In this document: one piece after another, positions 1-14,200 of the stretch
Layout: each line of letters begins with the position of its first letter
Numbering within the stretch: position 1 is the stretch's first letter
Origin: Mansonella perstans
Taxonomy: Eukaryota; Nematoda; Chromadorea; Rhabditida; Onchocercidae
NCBI GenBank assembly: GCA_037074765.1
Contig: JBAMDO010000111.1
Span: 113,671 to 177,670, forward strand
Reading direction: 5' to 3'
Length of the DNA: 64,000 nt
Translations under genes and position numbers: made by a program
The notes under the pieces: generated by a model
What the model was told of the DNA's origin: nothing
The model's input: the letters and a program-made list of their open reading frames with translations, nothing else
Databases searched by the model: none

Positions 1-1125
1 AATGAACGTTGCAAAGAAGCGCTTTTAAGCAAACATTGCCACAATCATCAATATGCAACAGTTTAGGCTAGAGAAAGCAGCGGTTTTGATAACGGTCATG
101 AATCATTTCAACGTTGTAATCGATTAAGTCACAATTTTCCGTTAGATTTTTTTAATGATCATAGAAATTACTAATTAATTTAGATTGCTGATTAAACTTA
201 CAGATCTTTTAACTAGTATATATCGATACACTATTTATCGGTATGCCTTTCACATTTGATGAGTGCAATATTATAATGCCCATTGAATTGGGATAAATGA
301 GGAATGGTCGAAAAATCGCAGGAAATGATAGTGCTTTATAGATCCAAAAATTCTAAAAGACAATAAAGAAATTGTAATGTCAATATTTATTCTAATATGG
401 CTTCAGTGACTTTTCCGCCTCTCTATTCAATTCAAAATATGTCAACAATTGTCAAACGAAATATTTATAGTCTCAGGAGAATTTTTCTTGCTTTCATTTC
501 TACTTTTATACCGCCATGTATGGCTACTTTTTATTGGCGCAACTGTACTATGTGAAAATGAAGCATTTAGTACTTGAATTAATTTAATGAAAAATCAGTG
601 TTATAAATCCTATCATAATTTTTGTAAGACAATTATGATGAAGTGTGATAAGATTGACAGTGAATGTTAACAAATGAAAGGAGTAAGAATGCGAGGAGAG
701 TTCTGAGCAGTTGTCTTCTCGATTTACTGATAATCCAGAATAGAAGAGCAGTTAATTCTTTCTGAAAAGCCTGAACGCAATGTTTACAAAAAGACAAATA
801 AGAAGTGAAGGAATTGAAAGCAAATTTTAAGTATCTATTTTCCATCCTAGCTCATTTAAATTGTTTAAGAATATTGAAGCCATCTATATTTGCTTTCGTT
901 TGGGATGAATTATTTCGAAATTTGTAATATACTGTGGAATTATTATGAATGAAAACATATTCCATCATAAATTTATGGTTTATGGTAGTACTTAAAAAAT
1001 TTTTAATATTTGACAGTTAAAGTATTCTTTTTTGCAACTTCAATCTTAACCAGCTTCAAATGTATATTCTTTAGAGAAGGAAATATCGATAGATCTTCTG
1101 GGGTGGACCATTTATAATTACATGC

Positions 1126-1167
1126 TTCTATGAATATTTCGGGGATTTACTCGAGATATTCATAGAA
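1126..1167. repeat. Strong inverted repeat (hairpin)
   Basis: The arms at 1126-1141 and 1152-1167 are complementary over 16 positions with a single G-T wobble, around a 10-nt loop. It lies about 0.9 kb upstream of the BED-finger gene. The flanks do not extend the stem, so it is shorter than a typical microRNA precursor. Confidence 0.75.
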
Positions 1168-1983
1168 TCTTGGCAATCCACTATTCAAATAAAAGGAAAT
1201 GAGAGTTTCGGGAAGCTCTACATACAACTGATCTCTATTTGCAACTTTTTCCCGAAGTAGAAAGAATTTCTGTTAATTTGGTACAATTAACTGTTGAAGT
1301 GGTTATATCTGACTCGCAAGAATTCTAGAGCAAAAATTTTGAAATTTTGTTGAGAATTAAATTTGTATATTCATTTTTGTCAAACTAATGTATGAATATT
1401 GGAAAAAAAATCAAATGAGGAACTATAATTAAAGTTAGTGAGAGAGAAAGTAATGTATGCATCAGAAAAAAAGGTTTGGAATTAGTGAGGCACAAGCAAG
1501 ATTCAGATAGTAAGAACAAATTAAAAAAGAGAATATTACTGTCCCTTTACTGTAATTGGTTAAAGAATTTTTATGTGAATTCACCTTCTTAATCAAAATA
1601 ACAAATGACACCTTTTTAATTTAATTAATGGGATTACACGCAAATAGCGCCATTGCTCTAATTCCGTTTCGTGTTTGCGCAAATCATACTAAAGATATGA
1701 GAATAGAGACGCAACTTTTACAACATTTTTAGAATTTGCGGTCAAGTGAACAAAAGGGCTAGTGGACAGATTTTGTGAAACAGTACGCTTCGCGTACTCT
1801 GCTTCATTTCTAATGTTCCTGTGATTTTATTAAATTTTATATGAACAATATGTATGATTTTATTTATGCAATGTTAACGTGATATGTCGATTTCATTTTT
1901 TAAAGAAAAACAATCGTATCAAGCGCAATTTTCGACCTCTTTGAAGCTGTTTTAGCAGTTAAGCTTCATATGAAAATTTGTTT

Positions 1984-1993
1984 ACTTTTACAG
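1984..1993 (+). promoter_or_regulatory. Candidate trans-splice acceptor upstream of the BED gene
   Basis: A pyrimidine-rich stretch ending in TTTTACAG lies 40 nt upstream of the ATG at 2034. In nematodes such an orphan acceptor just before a start codon is where a spliced leader is usually added. No matching upstream donor exon could be recognised. It could equally be the acceptor of a 5' UTR intron. Confidence 0.45.
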
Positions 1994-2033
1994 GATAATA
2001 CAGTCAATTCATAAAAAATTTAAGAAACGAACG

Positions 2034-5000
2034 ATGAGTATCGTCGTCCAAGGAGAAGCTCCTGAGCCTAAAAAATTTCGGTCATCTCTACCTACTCAGG
2101 TATAAGCCTTTATTTTAAAACTCCATTATGACACTAGCAGTAGTGACTTTGGAATCGACTGAGTATGAGACACAATAATCTTTAACTATGCTTCAAGCTT
2201 CAGCTGTATTTCGAGAATCAATTTACAGGTAATTGTGGAAAGTCCGACCTTTACATACGAAGGCAGTGGTAGTCCTTTGGACGATGCAGCAAATGGAGGC
2301 CAGTCTCCCGCAGGTCCATCTTCGGCCCGTTCACCCAGTTCTGCGTCTTGCGTGAAGGAGGAACGGGAACGCGATGATTTATACGCAAATGCTAACAGTA
2401 ATAACAATAGCAACAATTTACTATATCCAAGGAGTGGTCAAAGTCTTGTAGATGCGTTTTCCACAGCAATGATTTTTCAAGCTACCAGTGCTTACATGAA
2501 GGTAAGATGTTATCTTATTTCCATCAAAAAGTGGAAATTCAAATTCAGATAGGGAATTCCTATTATCTGGCAAGAGATCTCTTTGCAGAAACAGTTAGAT
2601 GTTTCCTTCACAGCTAGCTTTTGGATAGTGTGCTGGCTTTTTGTTAGCTAACTGAATTACTTTTTTATTGCAGCAAATGCAGCCTGCGAATCAGAAATGT
2701 CGTGGTAAATCAGCTACCCCAAGCGGTAAATTTTTTTATAAAGGCTTTTTGAATTTGACTCATTTCCATTTTATTCAACTCAAATTAACGCGTATGAAAT
2801 TGTGCATAAAGTAATTCACTATACTATTAGATCAGGCTTGGAAATTTCTCAGGAAAAATTAAATTGCTTTAAAATTAGATTTCATCTAGTTTCCGTAATC
2901 TGAACAATACATCTTCTGATCCTTCAATTTTGTAATCTGAGAGACGTCATATAAAAAGACAGCTTTCTAGTTCCACCAGGACCACCAATTCCGGGTGCTA
3001 TAGCAGCAGCATCATCGCCAGCCGCAGCACTATTCAGTGAAGATGATTGGTCCTGGCATCGCAATCCAGCTGCAGCTATCCGAAGTGGTGGAACTAATAA
3101 GCAGACACCAGTTTGGAAGTTCTTCGTTTATAATAAAGCTGAGAACTTGAGCAGGTCGATTTTAAAATTTTTTAAGTATTCTTTCTACAATAATTACTTT
3201 TGTGACAAGTTGATTAATATAAAAATTTTTACAGATGTATCGTGGGTAATTGTACGTATGTATTGAAAGGACCGCATACCAGTACACTCGCTTGTCATCT
3301 TAAAAAACATCCGCCTCAGTATGTGGAATATCAAAAGTTAAAGGTTATCTTAACTATTTTGTCTTAAAAATTCTTGCTCTAATTTGCAAGTTCGTAGCAA
3401 TTAGTTTACAAAGGAATCGTGTTTCGAGACCTATGTTTAACTGAACTTGTTCTCATTTCGCCTTGGAACAATGAAAAAAATATAAAAAGAAGCTCAAATT
3501 AGACCAATCAAAAGTAGATTTACGAGTGATACAATTTCTAAAGCAGTTCGATAGTTTCAGGCCATCTATTCACGTGACCGTCTAAATAACATTAGCAGTA
3601 ATTCTTCTCAGATATCAGTTTCTCCCGCTCCTGTATCTTCCGGATCCGGTAGCGTGTCACAGCTTAACAGTTGCACCAGCCGCATGAAAACAGCCGCAAA
3701 TAATTGCAACAATGGTAGCGGTAATATTTTGAAAAGTCTCAGTCAAGATGATTATTCGTCAGGAAATTCACTCAGTGCTATTAAACGCCACGCACATATC
3801 TCGACTGTTGTTGCAGCTTCTGGAAAACAGTCCACTCATAGCGTTAGGTTTGTGTTTCTTTCAACAGCTTACTTCTCTTAAAAAAAATCATTCTTAGTGA
3901 AATCAAATGATATTTTCTCAAATTAATTATTATATAACAATTGTTTGTAATTAATATTGATGATAAAATAAGTCATAATGAAATTTATAAATTAACACTT
4001 TTTATTTTTAAGCAGTATACTGGATGTCTTAAATGCAAGGGCAAGTGTGGCAGCTTTAGCTAGCGGAAATGGACATTTGCTACAAAATCCAATTGCTGCC
4101 ATTTTCAATAATTCGGAACAAGACAATAGTAACAAAGCTAGTGATATTAGAAATACACGGAATGCATCCGGGAATTCATCACCAATCAAAAACAGTTAGT
4201 TTTTTTGTTCATCATTTTAAATTTTATTTCTTTCAATATCGGGATGGAAGTTAAAAACCGTTTTATTAAACAATATTGACTCAAGAAACAAGTCACAGTT
4301 GCATAATTTTAAAGGATACATGGAAAGGTTCTCAAACTATTCTAAAGCTTCAGATATATTGATGTTTCATAAAAAAGGAGTTCAATGAGCTACCAAAGAA
4401 TGATTTTTTATTTGGTTCCAGAAAATCTCATTCTGCTAATTTTAGGAGCATAGCAATGTAAAAAGAAAATGCAAACTAATTCAAGATATCTTCCTACTGT
4501 TCAGGTAGTTCGTTGGCAGATGTGTTGACTGCAAATTTGTTAATGGCTGCGAACAGTAATATAACGGGCAGTACAATGGCAATGGGTCGGAAATGGAATC
4601 GTGAAGATCGAAAGCAGAAAGAGATGGAAGTTAAATTGGCACTAATGCTTTCTGCTAGTCAAATACCATTGAACATCATCGAAAATTCATTTTTTCGTGA
4701 ATTCATGGAATACGTTCAGCCACGTTTTTCGATGCCGCATGATATCAATTATGTAGAAGAAGTGAGTGATTTACATTCTGCACCTTGTCAAGTATCTTTC
4801 TGACTGCATCATTAGAAAAATTTAGTTCCAAATCGCCAGCAACTTGACATCATTACTTTTAGCAAATGGTAACGCGTAAATTTTTTCTCAGAAATGTCAC
4901 TTCTCTCTCTCCGAGGCCATACTGGTACAGCTAACGCTCTCAGCAAGTGTCTAACTTCTCCAGTATGTATTTTCTCTACAAAGTGACACTACTGCTAATG

Positions 5001-8000
5001 TTATTCAGATCTAATCATTTTCTCATCTTAAAAGATATGTTGATATTTTCAGATAATCAATACAGAGTATTCACGAACGATTATTAATTTGAAAAATCAA
5101 CTAACCACTGCAAAAAAAGTTGCTGTGATGATCGATGTATTGAAATTAAACACATCAACGTCCTCTGCTGCACTTCCAATAACTGTTGATGACAAGGTAT
5201 TCGTTTCATCTTCTCTTCTCAATTTCAATCTCATAAATTCTATTTTTTAAATTTTAAAGGCTAAAAAAAATTTCAAGAAATGGAATCCCAAATTCTTATT
5301 TTTCCTTACGTATTAAGTATTAATATTCAAAATAAGGAGAAGATAACAGAAATTATTTGAGGAAGAATCGAAGGACTTGGAATCAAAAGACTCTACATCC
5401 GTTAATTCGGATAGTGGATTCGAAGTATCTGATGAGAATCAGTCTGGCTCAGAGTCGCCAAAATCATCTGCCATGCGAACGGAGGAAATGCGACCATTAA
5501 TTCGACTTTGTATATCCGTTGCCTTTCACAGTCCATTAGCTCAACGAGCAGAAGTTGCACTGCTCGGTGTTCGACCGCTTGCTGATGTATCAAATGTCGT
5601 TGATGCTGTCAAATCTACAGTTGAACAGGTTATTCAAGTTAATGTTTCAGCGACGTTCTTCAATCCGACTTTTTTTGTTCTGAGTTCTGCTGAATGAGTT
5701 TAAAAATAAAATACTCTTGGTGAAATCTATGTAGCGAGCGGATTTTTATTAAAACCTTATCATATCTTCAGATTCTCTCTGAATTTGATATTACAAGTGA
5801 TAAAGTATCGCGCTATCTGTGCAATGATGTACGCGAATTAATTGGAATCAATGTTTCTCGATTCGATATCTTTCCTCGAATGGTATTTTCATTTTCTTCT
5901 TCCATACAATTGAAAATTTCATCTAAACGAGCGATTTTCAACTAGTGAAAGAGGACTTTCTTCTGAATTCGAAAAAATATTTTCGTTCTCAGTTTTTTGT
6001 TTACCTATTTTGTAAATGAAAATTGTAAATAGCAATTTATTGAATTCACAGCTGGAACCGTACAATCAGAAGTTAACGCAGTCTCTGTTAAATGTAATAG
6101 ATGCAAATGAAGAAATTGACGAACTGAAGAAAAGCTTCTACAGCATGATTTTGAATTTTATTACGCGACCCAATGCCATGCAGTTGCTACAACAAGCTGT
6201 CGGTAAATTTTAGTTTGCAAAATTTTCATGTGTTTTTGTCACAAAGTTTAGCATAAACTAGATAAGCGCCTTCAGGACACCCGGTATCAATACCCATTGC
6301 CGGTTCATTTCTTGTTCTTATTGATGCCATTCTCGAACTCAAAGATGCATTCCTCTGTGTTTGTGCACAAATATCTTTCGAATATCCAGTTGAAACAATC
6401 AGTGAATCTCAGTGGTAATCATTCATTTTCAGCTTTCATCTTTAGTTCATATGGATGACATACTAAGTTTAAGTAGGTGAGAAAAGAGACCCGCTAAAAA
6501 TTAAGTGGACGGTGCCAATGGAATAAGCAGTAGATTAAATATCCTTAATGAAATTATTCTAGATAAAAAATATGAAATCTTACACTTTTCACTTATTCCA
6601 ATAAACTATATATTAAGGCAAGTTCTGGAAAATGTGTCAAAACTGTTACGGCTCTTTCACACTCATATGAAAGTTGTGCAGGACGGTATTTATGCAACAA
6701 TCGATGGTGTTGTTCCATCACTAATGCAGTTACAAGTTTCTCTCGAGAAAGTGTGTAAATTTTTATTGAAAAAATGTACATTTCTTTGCTTGAGATGTGA
6801 AAAATGGGCAAAATTAAAGAATTATACTTATGTGACAAATGCAGTTTTTATTTGTAAAAGTTCGTTTTGATAAAGTAACGAAAAAGAATGGATTATCTTA
6901 ATTGAGAAATAAATATTGTCTAAATAGTCATCAATAAGGTCCCATATTTCGAAATCATTTACCTGTTGGAACCATATATTCAACAAAAACAATGTCATGC
7001 TACATAGATTAAGCTATTCTAAAAAAACGCCATTGAAAAAGTAAATGTTGCCGTTGAAATATCATTCCAATTTCGTGTAGTTGTTTTGAGTAATTTTCTG
7101 ATAATGCTGAATGAAACCTTGTAGATTTACTCTTTGAATCTCAATTTTTATATGACAGAACTAATTAGGAAGAAAGAATGGAAATCCAACTAAGATATAT
7201 TTTAATAATTTTTTCGCAAAATTTCTTTTTATTTCTTTTTTCAAGAAATTATTCTCCTAATTCGACTGTAATAGATTGATTATTAAGAAAAAGAAAAATT
7301 GGTATAGGATGCATTAAAAATGGTTACTATAAACTAGGGGATCCCTTTTGAAGTCAAAGATGTTTTACTGATAACAAGCAGTTATCAGCAATACATTAAA
7401 TTAGTGGTATGTCAACTTATAAACTCATCTGCAGAACTAATGCATTTTCTACTATTTTATAAGATTTATATAGAAATTGCTTGAATTTCAGATTAAACTT
7501 ATAATCATCCCATTTCAGGATTTCGCTGCTCTTGGGAATTTAGCTAATCAATTAAAGATGGATTTACAGAAGCGTACAGCATCAATATTAGATATTACTG
7601 CCCCTGATTTTGATGGAACTTTCATACAAGCAACAGCACTGAATCCACATTTAGCCTTATTGTTAGATGACGAGCAGTTAGCATACGCCAGGAATGCTAT
7701 CGAGCAAGAGGTATTTCAATTCGCTGAAGATTTTTTATATCAGTTTTCCTAGTTTTACTGTAATTGAGAATAGTGAACTAAAGTGAAGAGAGAAATGATC
7801 ATGGTACTCGAGGAGAGTCATAACATTCTTTTGGGGTCAATGTAATGAAGGCTAGTTGTAAAGAATTGTTTTACAGCATATTATTGCTTCTTTTTGGAAA
7901 ATTAAAAAATGCAGAAAACTCAGTGAGCATTTTGATAAATTATAAAGTTCAAATTTTAAAATAGTAGGAATTATATACAAATATTGAACCAGAATTTCAA

Positions 8001-9300
8001 TTCAAATGAAGAATTGAGGATTTTTAAATTCGAAGATTCTTACACCATTTTTGTAGTTAAATGGACGTATGAGACTAGCCGAGGAAATAGTGGCTCGTCG
8101 GACTGCGCGGATAAATGGTGGTGTTGATGCACTTCTTGCAACAGTAACAGATCGTGCAGCTGCTACCTCGTCATTGATAACAACGTCTGACATCAGTAAT
8201 AGCAGTTCAAGAAATGGCAACAAAAACATCGCTAGTATTGGGAACAGTGATGCATCACTTTCCTGCCAGAATATTACGACGAATGCTTCCCTCTATCCAG
8301 ATCTTATTCAAGTTGCAAATGAACGACGAAAAATGATGAAGGTATCATGATGGATACTTTTGTCATTTTGTTTAATATATTTGATTTGCTTCATCTTTCT
8401 TAAATGTTGGTGCTAAAATTACCTCTACATAGTTCGAATCATTGAAAGTGCCAGATTATAAAGAGTGATGGCTGATTCAGTGAATAGAAAAACTGCTTGT
8501 AATTCGAATATTTCAAAACTTCCTTTAAAAACTGAGTAATGTGGTCGTATATCTATGAATCTATTACAAGCTTTGCATTTCTTCTAGAATTTGAAATGAA
8601 GAATTTTAACATTCTTTCTACAAATGAAGAATTTAAATGAAGTATTATATGATTTAATCGTTACAATCACGGTGTAAAAGTGCATCCTAAATTGATTTTG
8701 AATTTGCTAAAATTCCAGGAAAAGCAGCAAGCTGCTGCTAAAAATCGTTATGCGGAAGCAATCGTACAGTCATATTTCGATGAACTTGCTGTGAGCTTTT
8801 ATATTTCTCTTAGATTAATTACGTAGTTTTTTCAATTTTAATTGAACATAAATTATATATACTTTATATATATAACTCTATGCATGTATTTTTGTCATGA
8901 AAATATTTTGAAACTTTCAATCACTTATATATTCTTTCAGGCTGGAACCAATCAGACATCACCTTCATCACTTGCAATAGCAACGGGTGCACTCCCAATA
9001 ACATTAAACAGTCGAAATTTAGCGCCATTACAGTACTGGCAATTCAGTACTGTTAAATATGGACTGCTAGCCGAAATAGCTACTGAATTATTGACAATCC
9101 CTTCTTCTACTGTTTCATTGGAGCGAATTTTTGCAACCTCCTCACCAGATGTACCAAATGGGAGTGGTGCTGATATGAATGGTAATGGTTCTAGTGTTAC
9201 CTTTGACCCCATCACACTAATCAAAACAATCGATGAACCTGCACGAATGGAACGTGATGCAATGCTTCGCTTCAACCGAGCATTAATGTCGCGATTCTAA
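2034..9300 (+). CDS. BED zinc-finger protein with hAT dimerisation domain (domesticated hAT transposase)
   Basis: Proposed exons: 2034-2099, 2229-2501, 2674-2725, 2971-3154, 3235-3343, 3561-3847, 4016-4194, 4505-4761, 5053-5196, 5350-5628, 5772-5882, 6052-6202, 6276-6414, 6618-6750, 7519-7710, 8057-8341, 8719-8790 and 8941-9300. They total 3,273 nt (1,090 residues) with every phase consistent. Residues about 165-220 form a BED-type finger: an aromatic VWKFF stretch, then CIVGNC, and HLKKH as the histidine pair. The cysteine pair is spaced C-x4-C rather than the usual C-x2-C. The last exon has the hAT C-terminal dimerisation signature (about 998-1040: LQYW, then KYGLLAEIATELLTIPSSTV and SLERIF). 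The exon at 7519 resembles the region of hAT transposases just before it (ATALNPHLALLL). Long Ser/Asn-rich linkers lie between. Such proteins bind DNA and often act as transcription regulators. I could not identify the catalytic acidic triad, and no terminal inverted repeats flank the gene, so I infer a host gene. The 6618 acceptor (ATTAAG) is weak. Confidence 0.87.
4895..4988. repeat. Nested inverted repeat inside a BED-gene intron
   Basis: Two 8-bp perfect arms are nested: 4895-4902 pairs with 4981-4988, and 4918-4925 pairs with 4960-4967. An unpaired internal loop of 15 and 13 nt separates them. It lies entirely in the intron 4762-5052. The large internal loop argues against a normal microRNA precursor. 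Confidence 0.5.
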
Positions 9301-9456
9301 ATAAAGATTAGTATATCATGAGCTGCTTATTCATTTTTCGGGAGCTTTATTCTTTCAAAAAAATGCATCTTTGACTTTCATTCTAAAGGAATTATCATAG
9401 CGAAACATGATTCACTGCATTCCGAACATTCCAAATTTCAAATTGATTGCAAGAAT

Positions 9457-9476
9457 TATATATATATATATATATA
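9457..9476. repeat. (TA)n microsatellite
   Basis: An uninterrupted TA dinucleotide run of ten units lies in the 3' flank of the BED-finger gene. Confidence 0.9.
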
Positions 9477-12400
9477 AATAAGCTAGGATCAAAAGTAAAG
9501 AAAACAAAATGCTTTGTATTCTTGTAATCCTCACAGTTATACATTCACTGATACGGTTATTATTTTCCGAGAGTTTTCAAGATTTTCCGAGGAAAAAATT
9601 GCCATGAGCCATTGGATAGTTAAAACTTTTGTTTTAATAATATTTTATGCTTAGCTTAATTTCCTTATTATATTTGAACTTTAAAGTAGTAATTTGTACT
9701 TCAACTCCTTATTTTCATTGATGTATTATCTTTCTTGAAAATATTTTTGTGATATGCCTGGTACCAAAATAATTTTCCTCGTTAACGCTAGTGATTTGTT
9801 TTTCTTTTTCTTTTTTAAAATATTTCTATAGCATGTTTTTAATTCCGAAAATTTCAAGCTTAAACATAGATGAACGGAATAGTTAAAGATTATCATTGTT
9901 AGACTTTTCATATATTGAATGAAGATGGGTTTTGCTTCCTTTTAGATTTTCTGTGCTTTCTTAGGATTCCCTTGCCTTTATACTTGAACACTTGCGCATG
10001 GCAGTTGCCTGAAGTATAATGTAATCATTGAAATAATTTTCCAACTTTCGTTTTTCGGTGGTTGTAGTTACAACATATGAGATCGTGCTTATCCGGATCC
10101 CCTCTTTCTACTACCTCAACAGAAATGCCATTAATTTGCGTAAAACTTTGATATTATTGGTTCAATTATGGGTAATTTATACAGAAAATCATTCATTCTG
10201 CTTTTATAGTTGGACTCGATTAGTCATACCAACTAGCTTTAATAGCTTCGAAAAAAAGCTACTTAGAAATATTACTTAGAATTACTTAGAAATAATTTTT
10301 TTCAGAAGTGGTCTATATAAGTACGACACTATGTAAATTAATTTTTCTGATTATTTCTTCGAATTAATTTTATTTTCACTAATTTTTCTGTTAGTTTTCT
10401 CATGATGCGATTTATTTTCTTTCTATTATAAAGTGGTTATAACATAAGCTATGTGTCATTCTAGTATGTATTAAACAGACTTTTAATTTAACTGATCAAA
10501 TTTTATTTGCTGAACTTTTTAAAATGCCTTTTTATCATATTTCTTTAATTTCAAAAAAATTCGTCCCATGGAGTTAGTCAGAAGCTCATTTTTCAAAAAC
10601 TGAAGATAGGAAAAAAAAACTTTGCTACAAAATCGATAATCGTATTGTGATAAATGGCTGCACTGCACCGTTTGTATTTAGACAGTTGTTAAGTTAAAAT
10701 TGCATTTGTCATTCAGAATACTGCAGTTTTCGTAAATGTAGCATATCTTGCTTTTATTAAATAATATACGTTCAAATTCTTGTTTTTTATTTTTCTATTC
10801 TTCCAAGATTCTCAATGTTTTTATTTGGTAAATTCCAATCAAGATTTCAATTGTTTCTTCATTTCCATTCTAATCATCAACATTATGAAATGTGAAACTT
10901 CGTGATACGAACGGTATTTTGTGGTTTTTGTGATTCCTTCCACAAATCATCGATAATTTCAACAATTATTGTTATGGTTGTTATTGTTATCTTATGATAT
11001 CTTATGACTTATATTGTTACTACGACTTTTATTATTACTATTGCCATTGGAAGGGGGAATCATACCACACTAGCCTGTGGTTTTAAAACAAAAAATCCTG
11101 ATCCTAGGAATTAATTACGATTGACCCTTACGACTCTAGATATTACTGACTTAAGCTGTTGGATCAAATCCATATTTTTTCAGAAACTCTTATTTTGACA
11201 AAATTTTAATGAGATATAGTAATTATTTCAGATTTTCCCAATTATTTTTTGTCTTTTTTTTCCACAAATTATTTGTTCACCTCAATATCTCATAGAACGG
11301 AGATAATGTTAAAAAATAGAATTGTTGATTCCTTTGGACTTATTGGTGAATAGTAATCATTTGTTACCTGTTGTATAATATTTTTATATGTATGGAAAAG
11401 AATTGGCGATTCAGATACGTTTTAGCTACCTTTCAAGATTTAAAGTAGCCTTGTAATACCTATTCAGAAAAAATATCGTTGCTATTTAAAAATATATATG
11501 TACATAAGCTGAAGAAAAGACATTTTTCAATCGTTTCCTCTAACTTCATTTGATTAATTTGTGAGATAAATATCACTTTTTTGGAGATTTGTATTAATAA
11601 CAAACAAAAATACATACATATATACTAGTAAAGCCCAGGAAAAAACAGTAAGATTATACAACAATGAAATTAGACTGAACTTGATTTCTGGGAAGATCAA
11701 CTAGATCGATTATCTATAAAAGTGCTTGGAGAACCTTCAAAAAAATAAACGCAAATTTAAAACGATTCATTAGTAGTATTGGTACAAAACTAGTGATATG
11801 TTCTGGCAGAAATAAATTATAGAATCCAAAAGACGCAACGACCCGAATTTCCGTCGGATTATTCGATGCCAAATGTAAATTCCACATGTTCAGTGTAAAA
11901 TGGTCATTATGAGAAAATCTATTCGATCATTTAATATTAATAAATGATGCTTGGGATACTTCCGAGAAATCGCATCACATTGACAATATGTTTCGGAATT
12001 TTAAGATTCGAAACCGAATAAGCAGATGAAGGAATTATCTTTGTTATGTTTCACTTTTGGATTAAAACAGCGATGCTTCAGAATCCTGTCGAGAAATTGC
12101 AGCGGATTATATTATTATTAATATTAATGTTAAAATACCTTTTTGTTCAGCAATTGTGCTGTTTTGTCTCATCTTGCATAAATGCTTTTCTTGTTTTCAT
12201 TCCCTTCACTTCGTCATCTAAGACTCAAATGCAAAATCTCTGAAAAAAAATTTTCCGTTATTCCGCGGTATTATTTGTTTTCGGATGTTTGCCACCAAAT
12301 CTGTGTCAAGCATTTCACATTTTGATATCATTTTTCGCAGTGACAATTCTACACTTATTTCTTGCATCTTTCAATACAATGTACATGAACCAGCAATACA

Positions 12401-13042
12401 ATTGTCACTGAAATATCCACAACCGAAAAAACAAAAACAGAAAAAAAAATGATTCATTCAAAATCTCCTGTTTTGCTTAGGTATTGTCACTGTTTAGATT
12501 TAAATTGGATATATTATATTAAGCAGTTTAGATTTACGCTGGCATCAATTATACTCCACACTGCACTATTCTAATTTCAATAACAGTTTTCAGGATCGCT
12601 AATATAACTTATCTATCGTTAAGAACACAAAATTACTTGCGGTCATTTGTCCAGAAAAAGCTAGAAATCTTTGTTCCGCTTCATTTTTTTGCCCATCACT
12701 TAGTGAAATCGTAAGGCTTTAAAAGAGCACAATGACTGAATCTAGCTGTTCGTCCAAGGCATCCTTACAGAACCAATCGCTCATTTCATTATATTTCAAA
12801 AGCTGATCATCCCTAGTGGACATTAAAGCTTTATATTCTGTAAAGAATTTGGGAAAAGTACTTGAGAACAGGCTGTCCATTCCAATGAATTATTATATAA
12901 AGTCAAAAAAACATTTAAAAGAAAAATGCGATTAGTCTAGTCTTCATTCAAATCCAGTTCAGTGATCTTTCCTTTTAAACAAAATATCAACCAGCAGACA
13001 TCTGAACGCAATTCCTATTTCTCTAATATTTTGTTTACCTAA

Positions 13043-13107
13043 TTTGGGAAAATATTTTGTTTTGGGAAAATATGAGAAAATATGGAAAATATTTTGGGAA
13101 AATATGA
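13043..13107. repeat. Imperfect TTTGGGAAAATAT tandem repeat
   Basis: Three near copies of TTTGGGAAAATAT and shorter GAAAATAT derivatives are packed into about 65 bp. This is a simple local duplication in intergenic DNA with no coding potential seen. Confidence 0.6.
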
Positions 13108-14200
13108 GATGGTTCAGAGAATCAAAACATCCATGTCTATTTCTAACATAATCCTAAAAAATTTCAAGAGATAATATCTAACCTAAGATATTAAGTCTCA
13201 GTACAAAAGTACAAGAAATCTTCCTGAAATGATAGATTCCAATGACACCAATATTCATGGTAAAGAAATAATAACAAAGAAGTGCGAGAATAATAAAGAT
13301 ATTCGAATTGAAACTTTTAAATTGGCACTTGAATGGGAAAAATCCACTGTCTTAGTTATATTTCAGTAAAAAAGCAAAAAATTAAACTAACATAATAAAC
13401 AAGTACGAAGAGGAAATAACAAATTTGACTCCAAATTTCGAATATGGGATTGTTGGTTTCAGTATTCCATTCAACTATAACTGACTATAAAAAATAATGA
13501 AAATATGAGACGTAATCTACCTTAATGAAAATATGCATTACACTTTTATTTCGCGATTGGACGTTAGAAATTTTTTAAAAAGTTACCAATAAGTGAAAAT
13601 TGTCACAGGTACAACTCTATATCTATTCAGGTTTTTCTAGAGATCATAGATTAGCTAAGAACACTACAAATATGTGAAGTCTCAAACACTTTCGTCAGTT
13701 GTTGATTTGAAACACCTAATACCAGATAAAAGAGTCTAAGATGTAACAAGCCCTGTATGATCGTAGAACTACCCTTCAGCTGACAGAATAAAATTATAAT
13801 TATAGCTACCATATATGTTTATTGCTGATGATTCCAACTGGAAGCTTGGTCCATTTCATAATTTCAATAAAAAAAGTGAGTTCAAAAATGAAGTCTAAGT
13901 TTTTTGCCGGATTGCTAAAAGTAAAATAACGATATACTGTAAACGGCAGAAAAACGTGTATAATACTGTAGGTAATGTGGCCACAGCATCCTACCACAGA
14001 AAAGGCAAACAATAATAACGTCAGCAATTAACATGCCCTTCACTGACAGTTAGGGCTCAGCCAGAAATATATGTACTGAAAAAAATACACGAAGCTATTG
14101 CAAAAGTGAAAAACAGTTGGAGCAATCAAAATTTCAAATTTAAGATAAAGATCAACTAGCTCACTACAGCATAGCTACATGGTAGTGAACTGCTTGCAAT

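Larger units (their letters stand above)
1..2033. other. Upstream non-coding region, no gene seen
   Basis: This AT-rich stretch has no open frame with splice signals or a recognisable domain on either strand. It probably carries the promoter and 5' untranslated sequence of the BED-finger gene that starts at 2034. The only notable structure is a hairpin at 1126-1167. Confidence 0.6.
9301..14200. other. Convergent intergenic region, no gene seen
   Basis: This 4.9-kb AT-rich region lies between the 3' ends of the BED gene (+) and the flippase gene (-). An AATAAA overlaps the BED stop codon at 9300-9305. Only short chance frames occur, none with plausible splice sites or domain similarity. It holds a (TA)n run and an imperfect repeat at 13043-13107. 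Confidence 0.6.
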
